Source of the DNA: MR-S7 sp000400995
GTDB lineage: Bacteria > Pseudomonadota > Gammaproteobacteria > Burkholderiales > Burkholderiaceae_C
Length of the DNA: 64,000 nucleotides
NCBI RefSeq assembly: GCF_045291395.1
Contig: NZ_CP152342.1
Span: 1,984,001-2,048,000 of the forward strand
Direction: 5' to 3'
Shown: piece after piece, positions 16,735 through 25,576 of the stretch
How positions within the stretch are numbered: position 1 is the first letter of the stretch
How the letters are laid out: every line of letters begins with the position of its first letter
Position numbers and translations under genes: made by a program
The notes under the pieces: generated by a model
What the model was told of the DNA's origin: nothing
Seen by the model: only the letters and a program-made list of their open reading frames with translations
Databases searched by the model: none

Positions 16735-17993
16735 GTGCCCGTCTCCAGTCCGGCCAGCGCGGCAAGCGCCTTGTCGGCCGCCTGCATATCGGCATGGGCG
16801 TGCTCCATGCACGCGGCCAGTGCTTTGCGATCGGCGGACAGCTCGAAGTAACGGGTGAAGTCCTGCGCCAGCCCGTCGCGGCCGGCGGCCTCGCAGAACA
16901 GGCGCTGCAAATCCTTGCGGTATTTCACCGACACGCCCAGGACGGCCACCATGGCGCTGTCCAGGCTCCTGACCTGGGTCTGCTGCGCGGGCGGCAGGTC
17001 CATCGCGCCATGCCTGGTCAGGATGGCGCCGATCTTGATGCAGGCCTTGGAATAGGCCACCTGCAGGCGGTTGCGCTCCAGCTTGCCGGGGGTCATCTTG
17101 AACTGGTCCGCAAAGGAGTCGGGCGTCAGCGAATGGTCCGGCCCCGGCACGTCCAGCACCGTCTGGATGTCACCGCCGACCTGGCCGAGCACGGCAGCCA
17201 GATCCTGGTCGAAGCGTGTACGCTGCTGCGCCTGCTGCCGGCGCAGGCCCGCCAGCGCGTCCTGGCGTTCAGCGCAAAGCCGCTGCAGTTGCCCGCGCAT
17301 TTCGCCCAGCAGCAAGGCGGCCTCATGGGCGCGGGCCGCGGGCACGCGGGCCAGCGCCTGGACCAGCGCGGCCTTGAGCGCGGGGATGCCGCTTTTCTCC
17401 AGCAGCAGCTTCTTCGCTCCGTTCACGCCCTGGCGGTGGCGTGTGGACGAAACGGCCAGCCATGCGAGGCCCGGCGCCTGGGCCTCGATGGCAGCGGTCA
17501 CCTTGCGTTGCTCTGCCTCGTCCGCCAGTTGGTCCACCTGCGACAGCACGAACAGCGTCTGCCGCCGAGTGCGCTCGCCGTCGGCACGCAGAGCCTGCAG
17601 CAGCGCGCGTTCGCGCGCGTCCAGTTCTCCCTCCTTGGCGGCATGCACGAACAGACGGATGTCGGACTCCAGCCACACGGCCCGGTGCGCATGCTCGTCG
17701 TCTCCGCTGGCCACGTCGGCGTCCAGGCCGGGCGCATCCAGCCAACGCACCTGCTCGTGCACGCGGGCGCAAAGCGCCACGGTCTCGCGCCGGTCGGCCA
17801 CGGCGAAGGCGTTCGCGCCGATCAGTTCGTTGAGCAGGCGGCTTTTGCCGTGGTTGTATTTGCCGACGACGGTGACGACGGGCCAGTCCCCCTGCCCCGC
17901 CAGCACGCGCAGGCGCGCCAGGTCATGCGCCCGCTCGGGCAGCACGGACAGGATCGCGCCCTCGCTGCGGCTGCGCACTTCGTCCATGCCCAT
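16731..17993 (-). CDS. Dynamin-like GTPase, first of a pair
   Basis: A 420-residue GTPase. G1 is GKYNHGKS at 44-51, G3 reads LDAPG near 85-89, and SQVDQL stands in the G4 position in place of NKxD. The remaining two thirds are predicted mostly helical with Gln/Arg-rich heptads (LRRQQAQQRTRFDQDL). It starts only 2 bases after the stop of the aromatic-acid transporter gene and overlaps the second GTPase gene, so it appears to be read from the end of the catechol operon, an odd place for such a pair. ATGs at 17993 and 17987 are both possible. Its partner is about 90 residues longer and poorly similar, so they are not a recent duplication. Confidence 0.78.
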   Translation of the reverse strand: MGMDEVRSRSEGAILSVLPERAHDLARLRVLAGQGDWPVVTVVGKYNHGKSRLLNELIGANAFAVADRRETVALCARVHEQVRWLDAPGLDADVASGDDEHAHRAVWLESDIRLFVHAAKEGELDARERALLQALRADGERTRRQTLFVLSQVDQLADEAEQRKVTAAIEAQAPGLAWLAVSSTRHRQGVNGAKKLLLEKSGIPALKAALVQALARVPAARAHEAALLLGEMRGQLQRLCAERQDALAGLRRQQAQQRTRFDQDLAAVLGQVGGDIQTVLDVPGPDHSLTPDSFADQFKMTPGKLERNRLQVAYSKACIKIGAILTRHGAMDLPPAQQTQVRSLDSAMVAVLGVSVKYRKDLQRLFCEAAGRDGLAQDFTRYFELSADRKALAACMEHAHADMQAADKALAALAGLETGT

Positions 17994-17995
17994 GT

Positions 17996-19342
17996 TCAGT
18001 GGGCAGCCGCCAATGCCCCATTGGCCGGCGATGGGCTGAGCCGCAGGCTCAGGACGGCGATCGCTGCGCCGGCCAGCGGAACGGCCAGCGCCAGGAAGAA
18101 GCCCTGCGGCCCGCCCCATGCGAGGAAGCTGCCGCCGATCGCGGAGCCCAGGATGGCGCCCGTGCGGCCCATGCCGATGGACCAGCCGGTCGCCGTCGCG
18201 CGCAGCGCGGTCGGGTAGGCGCCGGCGATCAGGTAGTTCAATGCGATCTGCTGGCCGCCGACGCCAAAGCCCGCCAGGCCCGCCAGCGCGAATACCAGCG
18301 TCCAGTTCTGCCCGGCAAGGCTCAGCCCCAGCGCGACCGCGATGCCCACCGCGAACATCACGAGCAGCAGGCGGCGCGTGTTGATGCGCGGCAGCACGAA
18401 CGACAGCGGTATGGCGCAGACGATGAACACCGCGTTGACGATCACCGTGCCCATCGGCGCCTGGGCCGCGGGCAGCCCTCCCGCCTTGAGCACCGTCGGC
18501 AGCCAGGACAGCAGCATGAACCACGCCACCCAGTTCAGCAGATAGATGGCCCAGATGGCTACCGTCTTGCCCGCGTTGCCGTCGGCGAAAAGTGCACGGA
18601 CGCTGGCGCGTGCGGCCGCGGATTCCGGCACCGTGAAGCGCGCGTCGGCCGGCAGCGGGCGGTTGACGATCTTCGAGAGCACGCCGGCGATGTAGCGCTG
18701 CCCATCGGCATCGCCGCGGGTGGCGCGGTAGTACAGCGACTCAGGCAGCAGCAGCGCAAGGACCGCCAGCATCACCAGGGGCGCCACGCCGCCGACCACG
18801 AAGATGCCTTCCCATCCGATCACCGGCAGCATGCGCGCGGCCAGCAGGCCGCCCAGCATGGCACCCGCAGGCAAGCCCAGCAGCACGCCCGTCATGATGG
18901 CTCCGCGGTAGCGGGCCGGGCCGTACTCGGCGGCCAGGGCCAGCAGCACCGGCGTGCAGCCGCCCATCCCGATCCCCGCGATGAAGCGCAGCACCAGGAT
19001 GTGGTTCGTGTCGGTGGACCATGCCGTGGCCAGCGTGGCAGCGCCGAAGATCGCCAGGCTCAGCATGATCGTCGGGCGGCGCCCTATCCGGTCCCCGACC
19101 ATGCCCAGCGTCATGGCGCCGATGGTCATGCCGACGATGCCGGCGGTCAGGATGGGCGCCAGCGAACCCGCGGGCAGATTGAACGCGGCCAGGATGGCCG
19201 GCCCCGTGAATGCGATGGCCTGCGTGTCGAAGCCGTCGAACAGCGCGATGACGAAGCACAGCGCCAGCACGCGCCATTGGAAGGCACCCAGCCGCTCGTT
19301 GTCGATCAGCGCCGGAATGGCCAGTTGGGAAGCGGAATTCAT
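17996..19342 (-). CDS. MFS aromatic acid:H+ symporter (AAHS family)
   Basis: Inner-membrane carrier of 448 residues with twelve hydrophobic segments. The AAHS marker in helix 1, ALFDGFDTQAIAF, and the loop MVGDRIGRRPTIML are present, as in PcaK, BenK and related importers of benzoate, 4-hydroxybenzoate or muconate. Its place at the end of a catechol operon fits import of benzoate or cis,cis-muconate. It starts 31 bases after the Bug receptor, so two unrelated uptake systems sit in one operon. Confidence 0.92.
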   Translation of the reverse strand: MNSASQLAIPALIDNERLGAFQWRVLALCFVIALFDGFDTQAIAFTGPAILAAFNLPAGSLAPILTAGIVGMTIGAMTLGMVGDRIGRRPTIMLSLAIFGAATLATAWSTDTNHILVLRFIAGIGMGGCTPVLLALAAEYGPARYRGAIMTGVLLGLPAGAMLGGLLAARMLPVIGWEGIFVVGGVAPLVMLAVLALLLPESLYYRATRGDADGQRYIAGVLSKIVNRPLPADARFTVPESAAARASVRALFADGNAGKTVAIWAIYLLNWVAWFMLLSWLPTVLKAGGLPAAQAPMGTVIVNAVFIVCAIPLSFVLPRINTRRLLLVMFAVGIAVALGLSLAGQNWTLVFALAGLAGFGVGGQQIALNYLIAGAYPTALRATATGWSIGMGRTGAILGSAIGGSFLAWGGPQGFFLALAVPLAGAAIAVLSLRLSPSPANGALAAAH

Positions 19343-19373
19343 CGAATCGTCTCCAGGTATTTTTTCGTTGCCG

Positions 19374-20354
19374 TCAATCCATGCGGATGCTGCGCGCCTT
19401 GATGAGGGCGCCCCAGCGATCCAGTTCCTTGTTCAGGTGCGCCGCCAGTTCCTTCGGCGTGGTGCCGATCGGCTCCGCGCCCACGCTTTCGAGCTTGCGG
19501 CGGATGTCGGGCTGCTGCATGGCCGCGTTGAGCACCCGGTTGAGCTTGTCCACCACACCGGCGGGCGTGCCGGCGGGCGCAAACACGGCGAACCAGGGCG
19601 AGACCTCGTAGCCGGGCACGCCGGCTTCGGCGATGGTGGGCACGTCGGGCAGCGCGGACGAGCGTTTCGCCGTGGTCACGCCCAGCGCGCGCAGCTTGCC
19701 TGACTGGATGTGGGGCCGCGCCGAGGTGATGCTGTCGAACATCAGGTCGACCTGGCCGCCGAGCATGTCGGTCACCGCCGGGCTGCTGCCCTTGTAGGGC
19801 ACGTGCATGAGGTTCACGCCGGCCATGGACGCGAACACTTCGCCCGCCAGATGGATCGACGTGCCGTTGCCCGCCGACGCGTAGGTGAGCTTGCCCGGCT
19901 CGCGCCTGGCGCGCTCCACGACGTCCTTGACCGAGCGATCGGGGCTTTTCGCGGCGTTCACCACCAGCACGTTGGGCACCACGGCCAGCAGGCTGATGGG
20001 GGTGAAGTCCTTCACCGGGTCGTAGCTCAGCTTGGCATAGAGCGCCTTGTTGGTGGCCATGCCGATGGACGTGATCATGATCGTGTAGCCGTCGGCGGGC
20101 TGCTTGGCCACGAAGTCCGCACCGATGTTGCCGCCCGCGCCGGGGCGGTTCTCGATCACGAAAGGCTGGCCCAGCTCGCGCGCGGCCTGGTCGCCCAGGG
20201 TGCGCGCGATCACGTCCATGGCGCCGCCCGGCGGGAAGGGAACGACCCATTTGATGGGTTTGTTGGGCCAGGCGGTGTCCGTCTGCGCGATGGATGCGAT
20301 GGGCAATACGAGAGCGGCGGCCAGGATGGCGCAGGCCCTGCGGTGGATGGGCAT
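19374..20354 (-). CDS. Bug family substrate-binding protein in the cat operon
   Basis: Periplasmic receptor of 326 residues with a signal peptide (MPIHRRACAILAAALVLPIASIAQ). WPNKPIKWVVPFPPGGAMD, MHVPYKGSSPAVTDMLGGQVDL and FAPAGTPAGVVDKL are the Bug signatures. It lies 18 bases after catC and 31 before the AAHS carrier and has no tctAB partners nearby. Inclusion in the cat operon suggests an aromatic acid or a ring-cleavage acid as ligand, but Bug specificity cannot be read from sequence. Confidence 0.92.
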   Translation of the reverse strand: MPIHRRACAILAAALVLPIASIAQTDTAWPNKPIKWVVPFPPGGAMDVIARTLGDQAARELGQPFVIENRPGAGGNIGADFVAKQPADGYTIMITSIGMATNKALYAKLSYDPVKDFTPISLLAVVPNVLVVNAAKSPDRSVKDVVERARREPGKLTYASAGNGTSIHLAGEVFASMAGVNLMHVPYKGSSPAVTDMLGGQVDLMFDSITSARPHIQSGKLRALGVTTAKRSSALPDVPTIAEAGVPGYEVSPWFAVFAPAGTPAGVVDKLNRVLNAAMQQPDIRRKLESVGAEPIGTTPKELAAHLNKELDRWGALIKARSIRMD

Positions 20355-20372
20355 GTCTTGTCTCTCCTTGGC

Positions 20373-20651
20373 TTACACGATGGAAGACGGGTGCTTGGCC
20401 AGCGGCGTCACCGTGATCTTCATGAACGGGAACAGCGGCAGCTTGCTCAGGGTGTCGTGCAACTCGTCGTTGCTCTCCACGTCGAACACGCTGTAGTTGG
20501 CGTATTCGCCCACCACGCGCCACAAGTGAGGCCACTTGCCCGCGCGCTGCAGCGCCTGCGAATAGGCCTTTTCCTCGGCCTTGATGCGTGCGGCCTCTTC
20601 GGGTGGCACGGTGGAGGGGATGTCGACGATCATGTGGACCAGATACAGCAT
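20373..20651 (-). CDS. catC: Muconolactone delta-isomerase
   Basis: Isomerises muconolactone to 3-oxoadipate enol-lactone in the catechol branch of the beta-ketoadipate pathway. At 92 residues it is close to the usual length of the decameric CatC. MLYLVHMIVDIPSTVPPEE with conserved YSQALQRAGKWPHLWRVVGEYANYSVFDVESNDELH is diagnostic. It lies between catD (20 bases upstream) and the Bug gene in the same operon. Confidence 0.96.
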   Translation of the reverse strand: MLYLVHMIVDIPSTVPPEEAARIKAEEKAYSQALQRAGKWPHLWRVVGEYANYSVFDVESNDELHDTLSKLPLFPFMKITVTPLAKHPSSIV

Positions 20652-20671
20652 TCGGTTGTCCTTTCAGGTGT

Positions 20672-21475
20672 TCAGGCGCCGGCCAGGAAATCCAGCACGG
20701 CCTCATCGAAGGCCTGCGGAGCTTCGAGGTTCGAGAGATGGGATGCGGGCACCACGGCCAGTTGTGCTCCCTTGATGCCCGCCTGCATGGCCTGGGCATC
20801 GGCCACCGTGGTGACCGGGTCGGACGCGCCGGCCAGCAGCAGCGTGGGCGTGGCGATCCGGCCGAGGCAGCCGCGCAGATCCGAGGCGGCCAGCGCATCG
20901 CAGCACGCGGCATAGCCTTCTGGGGCGATGCCGGCGATCCAGCCCTGCGCGCGCTGCACCACGGTCGGATGCGTCTGCGCGAAGCCCTCGGTAAACCAGC
21001 GGCCGGGGGCGGAATCGGCCAGCGCCCGCATGGCGGCGGCGCCGTCCGCGCGCACCATGGCGGCGCGCTCGTTCCACGCCTGTTCCGTGCCGATCTTGGC
21101 GGCGCTGTTGCAGACCGCGATGGCGTTGAAGCGCGGCCCTGCATGGATGCCCAGCCACAGGCCGGTGTGGCCGCCCATCGAGATGCCGCAGAACGCGGCG
21201 CGCTCGACCTCCAGCGCATCCAGCACCGCCAACACGTCCTGGCCCAGGTCATCGAAGCTGTAGGGCCCCGGCGTGGCCGGGCTGCCGCCATGGCCACGCG
21301 TGTCGTAGCGGATCAGCCGGAAACGCCCGGCGAACGCGGCCACCTGCGGCTCCCACATCTCCAGCGTGGTACCCAGCGAGTTGCCCAGGACCAGCGCCGG
21401 CGCGGCGGCGTCGCCGTCCACCGCGACCCTGAATTCGCCGCGCCGGGTTTTCAATCGGATGGTGTTCTGTTCCAT
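20672..21475 (-). CDS. catD: 3-Oxoadipate enol-lactonase
   Basis: Alpha/beta-hydrolase of 267 residues that opens 3-oxoadipate enol-lactone to 3-oxoadipate. The LVLGNSLGTTLEMWEPQ oxyanion region, the nucleophile elbow GISMGGHTGLWLG, and a C-terminal His in VPASHLSNLEAP form the expected Ser-Asp-His set. The start at 21475 (MEQNTIRLKTRRGEF) is preferred to 21490, which would reach into the end of benD. Named catD from its operon; pcaD is the equivalent name in protocatechuate clusters. Confidence 0.94.
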   Translation of the reverse strand: MEQNTIRLKTRRGEFRVAVDGDAAAPALVLGNSLGTTLEMWEPQVAAFAGRFRLIRYDTRGHGGSPATPGPYSFDDLGQDVLAVLDALEVERAAFCGISMGGHTGLWLGIHAGPRFNAIAVCNSAAKIGTEQAWNERAAMVRADGAAAMRALADSAPGRWFTEGFAQTHPTVVQRAQGWIAGIAPEGYAACCDALAASDLRGCLGRIATPTLLLAGASDPVTTVADAQAMQAGIKGAQLAVVPASHLSNLEAPQAFDEAVLDFLAGA

Positions 21476-21486
21476 GTGTCCCCCGG

Positions 21487-22260
21487 TCACCCCAGGTCCC
21501 CGCCCGCGACCGGCAGCACGGAGCCGGTGATGTAGGCCGCCTCATCCGAGGCCAGGAACAGGATCGGCCCGACCTGCTCGTCGATGCTGCCGTAGCGCTT
21601 GAAGAAGGTCGATTCGGTCACCTGCCGCACCGCTTCGCCCATCCACGCCTGTTCCTGCGCGCTGTCGCCGGCGGCATTGCGCGGGATCCGGCGCGGCGGC
21701 GCGTTGGTGCCACCCGGCGCGGTCGCGACGACGCGGATGTTGTGCTCGGCGTACTCCATCGCCAGCGACTGCGTGAGCGCGTTGACGCCGCCCTTGGCCG
21801 CCGAATACGGCCCGCGGCGGATGCCGCGCGTGGCGTTCGACGAGACGTTGACGATGGTTCCGCCGCCGCGCCGCAGCAGATGCGGCAGCACCGCGTGGCA
21901 GGCGTACAGGGTGGGCATCAGCGAGCGGCGGATTTCCGCATCGATCTGCTGCGGCTCGAATTCGGCGAACGGGCGCATGCGGATGGCGCCGCCCACGCCG
22001 TTGATCAGGATGTCGATGCCGCCGAAAGCCTCGGCGGCGAACGCCATCGCCGAGCGGGCGCCTTCGTAGGTCTCGAGGTCGGCGATGAAGCCGACCGCGC
22101 GCTCGCAGTCTGCCTCGGCGGCCACTTCGGCGACGAAGTCGGCACGGTCGACGAACAGCACCCTGCCTCCTTCGGCCACGGCGCGCAGCGCGACGCCTCG
22201 GCCGATGCCCTGGGCGGCGCCGGTGACGACCATCGTCTTGCCTTCGAATCGCTGGTTCAT
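21487..22260 (-). CDS. benD: 1,6-Dihydroxycyclohexa-2,4-diene-1-carboxylate dehydrogenase
   Basis: SDR enzyme of 257 residues that oxidises and decarboxylates benzoate cis-diol to catechol. The cofactor motif TGAAQGIGRG and YSAAKGG are standard; APGGTNAPPRRIPRN and the preceding INGVGGAIRMRPF are characteristic of BenD/XylL and separate it from generic SDRs. It is placed between catA and catD, while the ring-hydroxylating benABC genes are not in this window. The benzoate dioxygenase must be elsewhere, or the gene handles another diol. Confidence 0.9.
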   Translation of the reverse strand: MNQRFEGKTMVVTGAAQGIGRGVALRAVAEGGRVLFVDRADFVAEVAAEADCERAVGFIADLETYEGARSAMAFAAEAFGGIDILINGVGGAIRMRPFAEFEPQQIDAEIRRSLMPTLYACHAVLPHLLRRGGGTIVNVSSNATRGIRRGPYSAAKGGVNALTQSLAMEYAEHNIRVVATAPGGTNAPPRRIPRNAAGDSAQEQAWMGEAVRQVTESTFFKRYGSIDEQVGPILFLASDEAAYITGSVLPVAGGDLG

Positions 22261-22285
22261 GCGGGTTTCCTCTACGGGCAAGGGA

Positions 22286-23221
22286 TCAGGCCGCCAGGCG
22301 CGGGCGGTCGACGATCTGGTTGTCGACGCCGTTCACCAGCGCGCTGAGCTTCATGTCGAACACGATCTCCGCGAACGGGCCTTCGAGGCCGTTGGCCTGG
22401 ATGCTGGCCGCATCGGTGCGCTCGGCCAGCGGCGGGACCAGGCCCTCGCGGGTGGCGTAGGCGAAGTCGTCGTACACCAGCGGATCGCCGTCGATGTTGA
22501 TCTGCGTGGTCAGCTTGCGGTGGCCGTCGGCCGTGACGAAGAAGTGGATGTGCGCCGGGCGGTTGCCGTGGCGGCCGAGCTGGTTCAGCAGCAGTTGTGT
22601 GGGGCCGTCCGGCGGGCAGCCGTAGCCCATGGGCACGATGCTCTGGAAGCGGTAGCGGCCCTGCGCATCCGTGATGATGGTGCGGCGCATGTTGAATGGC
22701 TTCTGCTCGCCGGTCGGGTCGAAGTGGGAATAGAAGCCCTTGGTGTTGGCGTGCCAGACTTCCACTTGTGCGCCGGGCAAGGGCTGGCCATCCGCGCCAT
22801 AGATGGTGCCGTGCATGATGAGCGTGTGGCCCGCCGTGTCGCTGCCGTCGTCCAGCCGCGCAAAGCTCTGCGCCACGGGCGCGCCGGATACGTACAGCGG
22901 CCCTTCGATGGTGCGCGGCGTGCCATTGGCGACGCCCAGTTCGGTGTCCGCGGCATCCATGCGCATGTCGAAATACCGATCCAGGCCCAGCCCGGGCGAC
23001 AGCAGCCCTGCCTCGCCGCGCGCGCCGAGCTGGTTCAGGTAGGCGACGCCGGCCCAGTATTCGTCGGACGTGATGTCCAGATCCTCGATGGCCTTGTACA
23101 GATCCGACAGGATGCGGTGGATGATCTGCTTGGCGCGCGGGTTGCCGCCTTCCTGGTTCAGGCCGCTGGCCAGGCGCAGGAAGTCCTGGACTTCCTGGGT
23201 GTTGAAGATATGGACGCTCAT
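22286..23221 (-). CDS. catA: Catechol 1,2-dioxygenase
   Basis: Intradiol ring cleavage of catechol to cis,cis-muconate. The protein has 311 residues; an N-terminal helical dimer domain is followed by the catalytic beta-sandwich. The Fe(III) ligands fall exactly on the canonical numbering: Tyr164 (KGFYSHF), Tyr200 (VPMGYGCPP), His224 and His226 (RPAHIHFF). IEGPLYVSGAP is the family signature. Transcribed with catB (50 bases upstream) and benD (25 bases downstream). Confidence 0.97.
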   Translation of the reverse strand: MSVHIFNTQEVQDFLRLASGLNQEGGNPRAKQIIHRILSDLYKAIEDLDITSDEYWAGVAYLNQLGARGEAGLLSPGLGLDRYFDMRMDAADTELGVANGTPRTIEGPLYVSGAPVAQSFARLDDGSDTAGHTLIMHGTIYGADGQPLPGAQVEVWHANTKGFYSHFDPTGEQKPFNMRRTIITDAQGRYRFQSIVPMGYGCPPDGPTQLLLNQLGRHGNRPAHIHFFVTADGHRKLTTQINIDGDPLVYDDFAYATREGLVPPLAERTDAASIQANGLEGPFAEIVFDMKLSALVNGVDNQIVDRPRLAA

Positions 23222-23271
23222 CGCGGTCTCCTTGTCGTGGTGTGGTTCGTGGAAAGTCTTGGCAATCGGCA

Positions 23272-24447
23272 TCAGGCCGCAGGCCCGACGGTGACGCGCC
23301 GGCCGTCGCGGCGGAAATGCCGCACGCGGTCTTCGTCCAGCGCGATCCCGAGCCCCGGCGCCGCCGGCACCGTCAGGTGGAAATCCTTGTATTCGAGCGG
23401 CGTGGCCAGGATCTCCTCGGTCAGCAGCAGCGGGCCGAACAGCTCGGTGCCCCACTGCAGCTCGCGGAAGGTGGAGAACACGTGCGCCGAGGCGATGGTG
23501 CCGACCGCGCCCTCCAGCATGGTGCCGCCATACAGCTCGATGTGCGCCGCATCGGCAATGGCAGCCACCTGCTGCGCCGCGCGCAGGCCGCCGGACTGCT
23601 CGGTCTTGATGGCGAACACGTCCGCGCCCGCCACCTGCGCCAGCCCGAAGGCGCTGGCAGGGCCAGTCAGCGATTCGTCGGCCATGACCGCGATCGGATA
23701 GCGGCCCTTGAGGCGCGCCAGCGCGTCGCTGCTCGCCACCGGCTGCTCGGCCAGCTCGCAGCCCGCATCCACCAGCCCGGCCAGGCCGTGGTGCGCCTGC
23801 AGCTCGCTCCAGGCCATGTTCACGTCCACGCGCACCGAGGCCAGGTCGCCCAGCGCCTTCTTGATGGCGGCCACGTGCGCCACGTCGTCGCGCACCGGCT
23901 TGCGGCCGATCTTGAGCTTGAAGATCTGGTGGCGGCGCGTCTCCAGCATGCGCTGCGCCTCCTCGATGTCGCGCCCCGTGTCGCCGGAGGCCAGCGTCCA
24001 CGCCACGGGCAGGCGGTCGCGCAGCCGGCCGCCCAGCAGTTCGGAGACAGGCAGGCCCGTGCGGTGGCCGAGCGCGTCGTACAGCGCGGTCTCGACGGCG
24101 CACTTGGCGAAACGGTTGTCGCGGATGGTCTGGTTCAGGCGCGCCATCAGCGCGGGCACGCGGTTGGCGTCCGCGCCCACCATCTGCGGCGCGAAGTAGG
24201 TGTCGATGGCCAGCTTCATGCCCTCGGGCGACTCGGCGCCGTAGGCCAGGCCGCCGATGGTCGTGCCCTCGCCGATGCCCACCGTGCCGTCCGAGCAGCG
24301 CACGCGCACCAGCATCAGCGTCTGGCCGTTCATGGTCGCCATGGACAGCTTGTGCGGGCGGATCGTCGGCAGGTCGAGCAGCAGGGTCTCCACCTGGTCG
24401 ACGACGACGGAGCCGGTAGGGTGCTGTGGGCGATGGGGGTTTTGCAT
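23272..24447 (-). CDS. catB: Muconate cycloisomerase
   Basis: Mn-dependent enolase-superfamily enzyme that lactonises cis,cis-muconate to muconolactone. It has 391 residues, with the capping domain and then the barrel carrying the catalytic KLK at 177-179 and metal ligands in VDVNMAW, LAEQPVA and VMADESL. First gene of the cat operon; the gap to the divergent catR gene holds the operator. Starts at 24456 or 24447 are possible; 24447 is preferred from the homologue length. Confidence 0.95.
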   Translation of the reverse strand: MQNPHRPQHPTGSVVVDQVETLLLDLPTIRPHKLSMATMNGQTLMLVRVRCSDGTVGIGEGTTIGGLAYGAESPEGMKLAIDTYFAPQMVGADANRVPALMARLNQTIRDNRFAKCAVETALYDALGHRTGLPVSELLGGRLRDRLPVAWTLASGDTGRDIEEAQRMLETRRHQIFKLKIGRKPVRDDVAHVAAIKKALGDLASVRVDVNMAWSELQAHHGLAGLVDAGCELAEQPVASSDALARLKGRYPIAVMADESLTGPASAFGLAQVAGADVFAIKTEQSGGLRAAQQVAAIADAAHIELYGGTMLEGAVGTIASAHVFSTFRELQWGTELFGPLLLTEEILATPLEYKDFHLTVPAAPGLGIALDEDRVRHFRRDGRRVTVGPAA

Positions 24448-24505
24448 GGCCCGCATTGGACGACGCAGCCCCCGGTGCGGGCCAACACCAAATTGATCTA
24501 CATCT

Positions 24506-24520
24506 ATACCTAATAGGTAT
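24506..24520. promoter_or_regulatory. CatR/BenM-type operator ATAC-N7-GTAT
   Basis: ATACCTAATAGGTAT is a perfect fit to ATAC-N7-GTAT, the LysR consensus site of BenM and CatM, and is itself a near-perfect dyad. It lies 58 bases before the catB start and 71 before the catR start, the expected position for an activator site serving both promoters. A looser pair CCATA/TATGG at 24561-24583 lies nearer catR. Confidence 0.75.
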
Positions 24521-24591
24521 CGAGCAAGGATTAGGCATGTAAAAACAAAGACTTAGAATCCATAGATTCCCAAGTCATATGGTTTTCCCTG

Positions 24592-25512
24592 ATGGATCTG
24601 CGCCAGATGCGTTACTTCGTGGCCGTCGCCACGACCCGCAACTTCACCCGCGCCGCCGAGCAGATGCACATCGCGCAGCCACCGCTGAGCCGCCAGATCC
24701 AGCAACTGGAGGATGAACTGGGCGTGCAGCTCATCCAGCGCAACAGCCGCCCAGTGCGCCTGACGGAGGCGGGGCGGGTGGTGTACGAGCAGGCGCTGCA
24801 GGTGCTGCACCGGGTGGAGCAGATGAAGAACGCCGCGCGGCAGGTGGGGAGCAACCAGCGGCAGTCGATCTCGGTCGGATACGTCGCCTCCACGCTCTAC
24901 GGGGGGCTGCCGGTGATGGTGCGCATGCTGCGCCAGCGCTACCCGCACACCGACGTCCACCTGGTCGAGCTCGGTTCGATCCAGCAGATCCAGGAGCTCA
25001 AGTCCGGCCGCATCGACCTGGGCTTCGGGCGCCTGCGCACCAACGACAGCTCCGTGTCGCGCACGGTGCTGAGCGAGGAGCGGCTGGTGCTGGCGATGGC
25101 GCCCACCTCGCCGCTGGCGGCCGAGCACCGCCGCATCGACCTGCGGGCGGTGGCGGATCAGCGCCTGATCGTCTACCCCAAGGAGCCGCGCCCGAGCTAT
25201 GCGGATCACGTCCTCGGCCTGCTGCACGACCAGGGCATCCAGCCCACCGACATCCACGAGGTGCGCGAGCTGCAGGCCGCGCTCGGCCTGGTCGCCGCCG
25301 AGATGGGCGTGTGCATCGTGCCCGCAGCCGCGCGGCTGCGCACGGATCTGGTCTACCGGCTCATCGACGACGAGCGGGCCACGTCGCCCATCATCCTGAG
25401 CCACCGGCTCAACGACGATTCCTGGTACATCGCGGCCGTCAAGCAGTTGATCGCCGAGATGTATGCGCAGAACCCGCCCTTCATCTCACATCTGGGGTCG
25501 CCGGAAGGCTGA
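24592..25512 (+). CDS. catR: LysR family regulator of the cat operon (CatR/BenM type)
   Basis: LysR activator of 306 residues. MDLRQMRYFVAVATTRNFTRAAEQMHIAQPPLSRQIQQLEDELGVQL matches the CatR/BenM/CatM helix-turn-helix very closely, and the effector domain contains SVGYVASTLYGG and LGFGRLR, typical of muconate- or benzoate-responsive members. It is divergent from catB, with the ATAC-N7-GTAT site between them. Expected to activate the cat operon in response to cis,cis-muconate. Confidence 0.92.
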   Translation: MDLRQMRYFVAVATTRNFTRAAEQMHIAQPPLSRQIQQLEDELGVQLIQRNSRPVRLTEAGRVVYEQALQVLHRVEQMKNAARQVGSNQRQSISVGYVASTLYGGLPVMVRMLRQRYPHTDVHLVELGSIQQIQELKSGRIDLGFGRLRTNDSSVSRTVLSEERLVLAMAPTSPLAAEHRRIDLRAVADQRLIVYPKEPRPSYADHVLGLLHDQGIQPTDIHEVRELQAALGLVAAEMGVCIVPAAARLRTDLVYRLIDDERATSPIILSHRLNDDSWYIAAVKQLIAEMYAQNPPFISHLGSPEG

Positions 25513-25525
25513 GTGGATTGCTTCT

Positions 25526-25575
25526 CTTTTCATAGCTCCCGGCGCTTGCCAGACAAGCGCTAGAGCCCTATTTCA
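25526..25575. repeat. Intergenic hairpin repeat, copy 5
   Basis: CATAGCTCCCGGCGCTTG-CCAGA-CAAGCGCTAGAGCCCTATTT, between the convergent stops of catR (+) and eda (-). It ends 1 base before the eda stop codon. Confidence 0.8.
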
Positions 25576-25576
25576 C

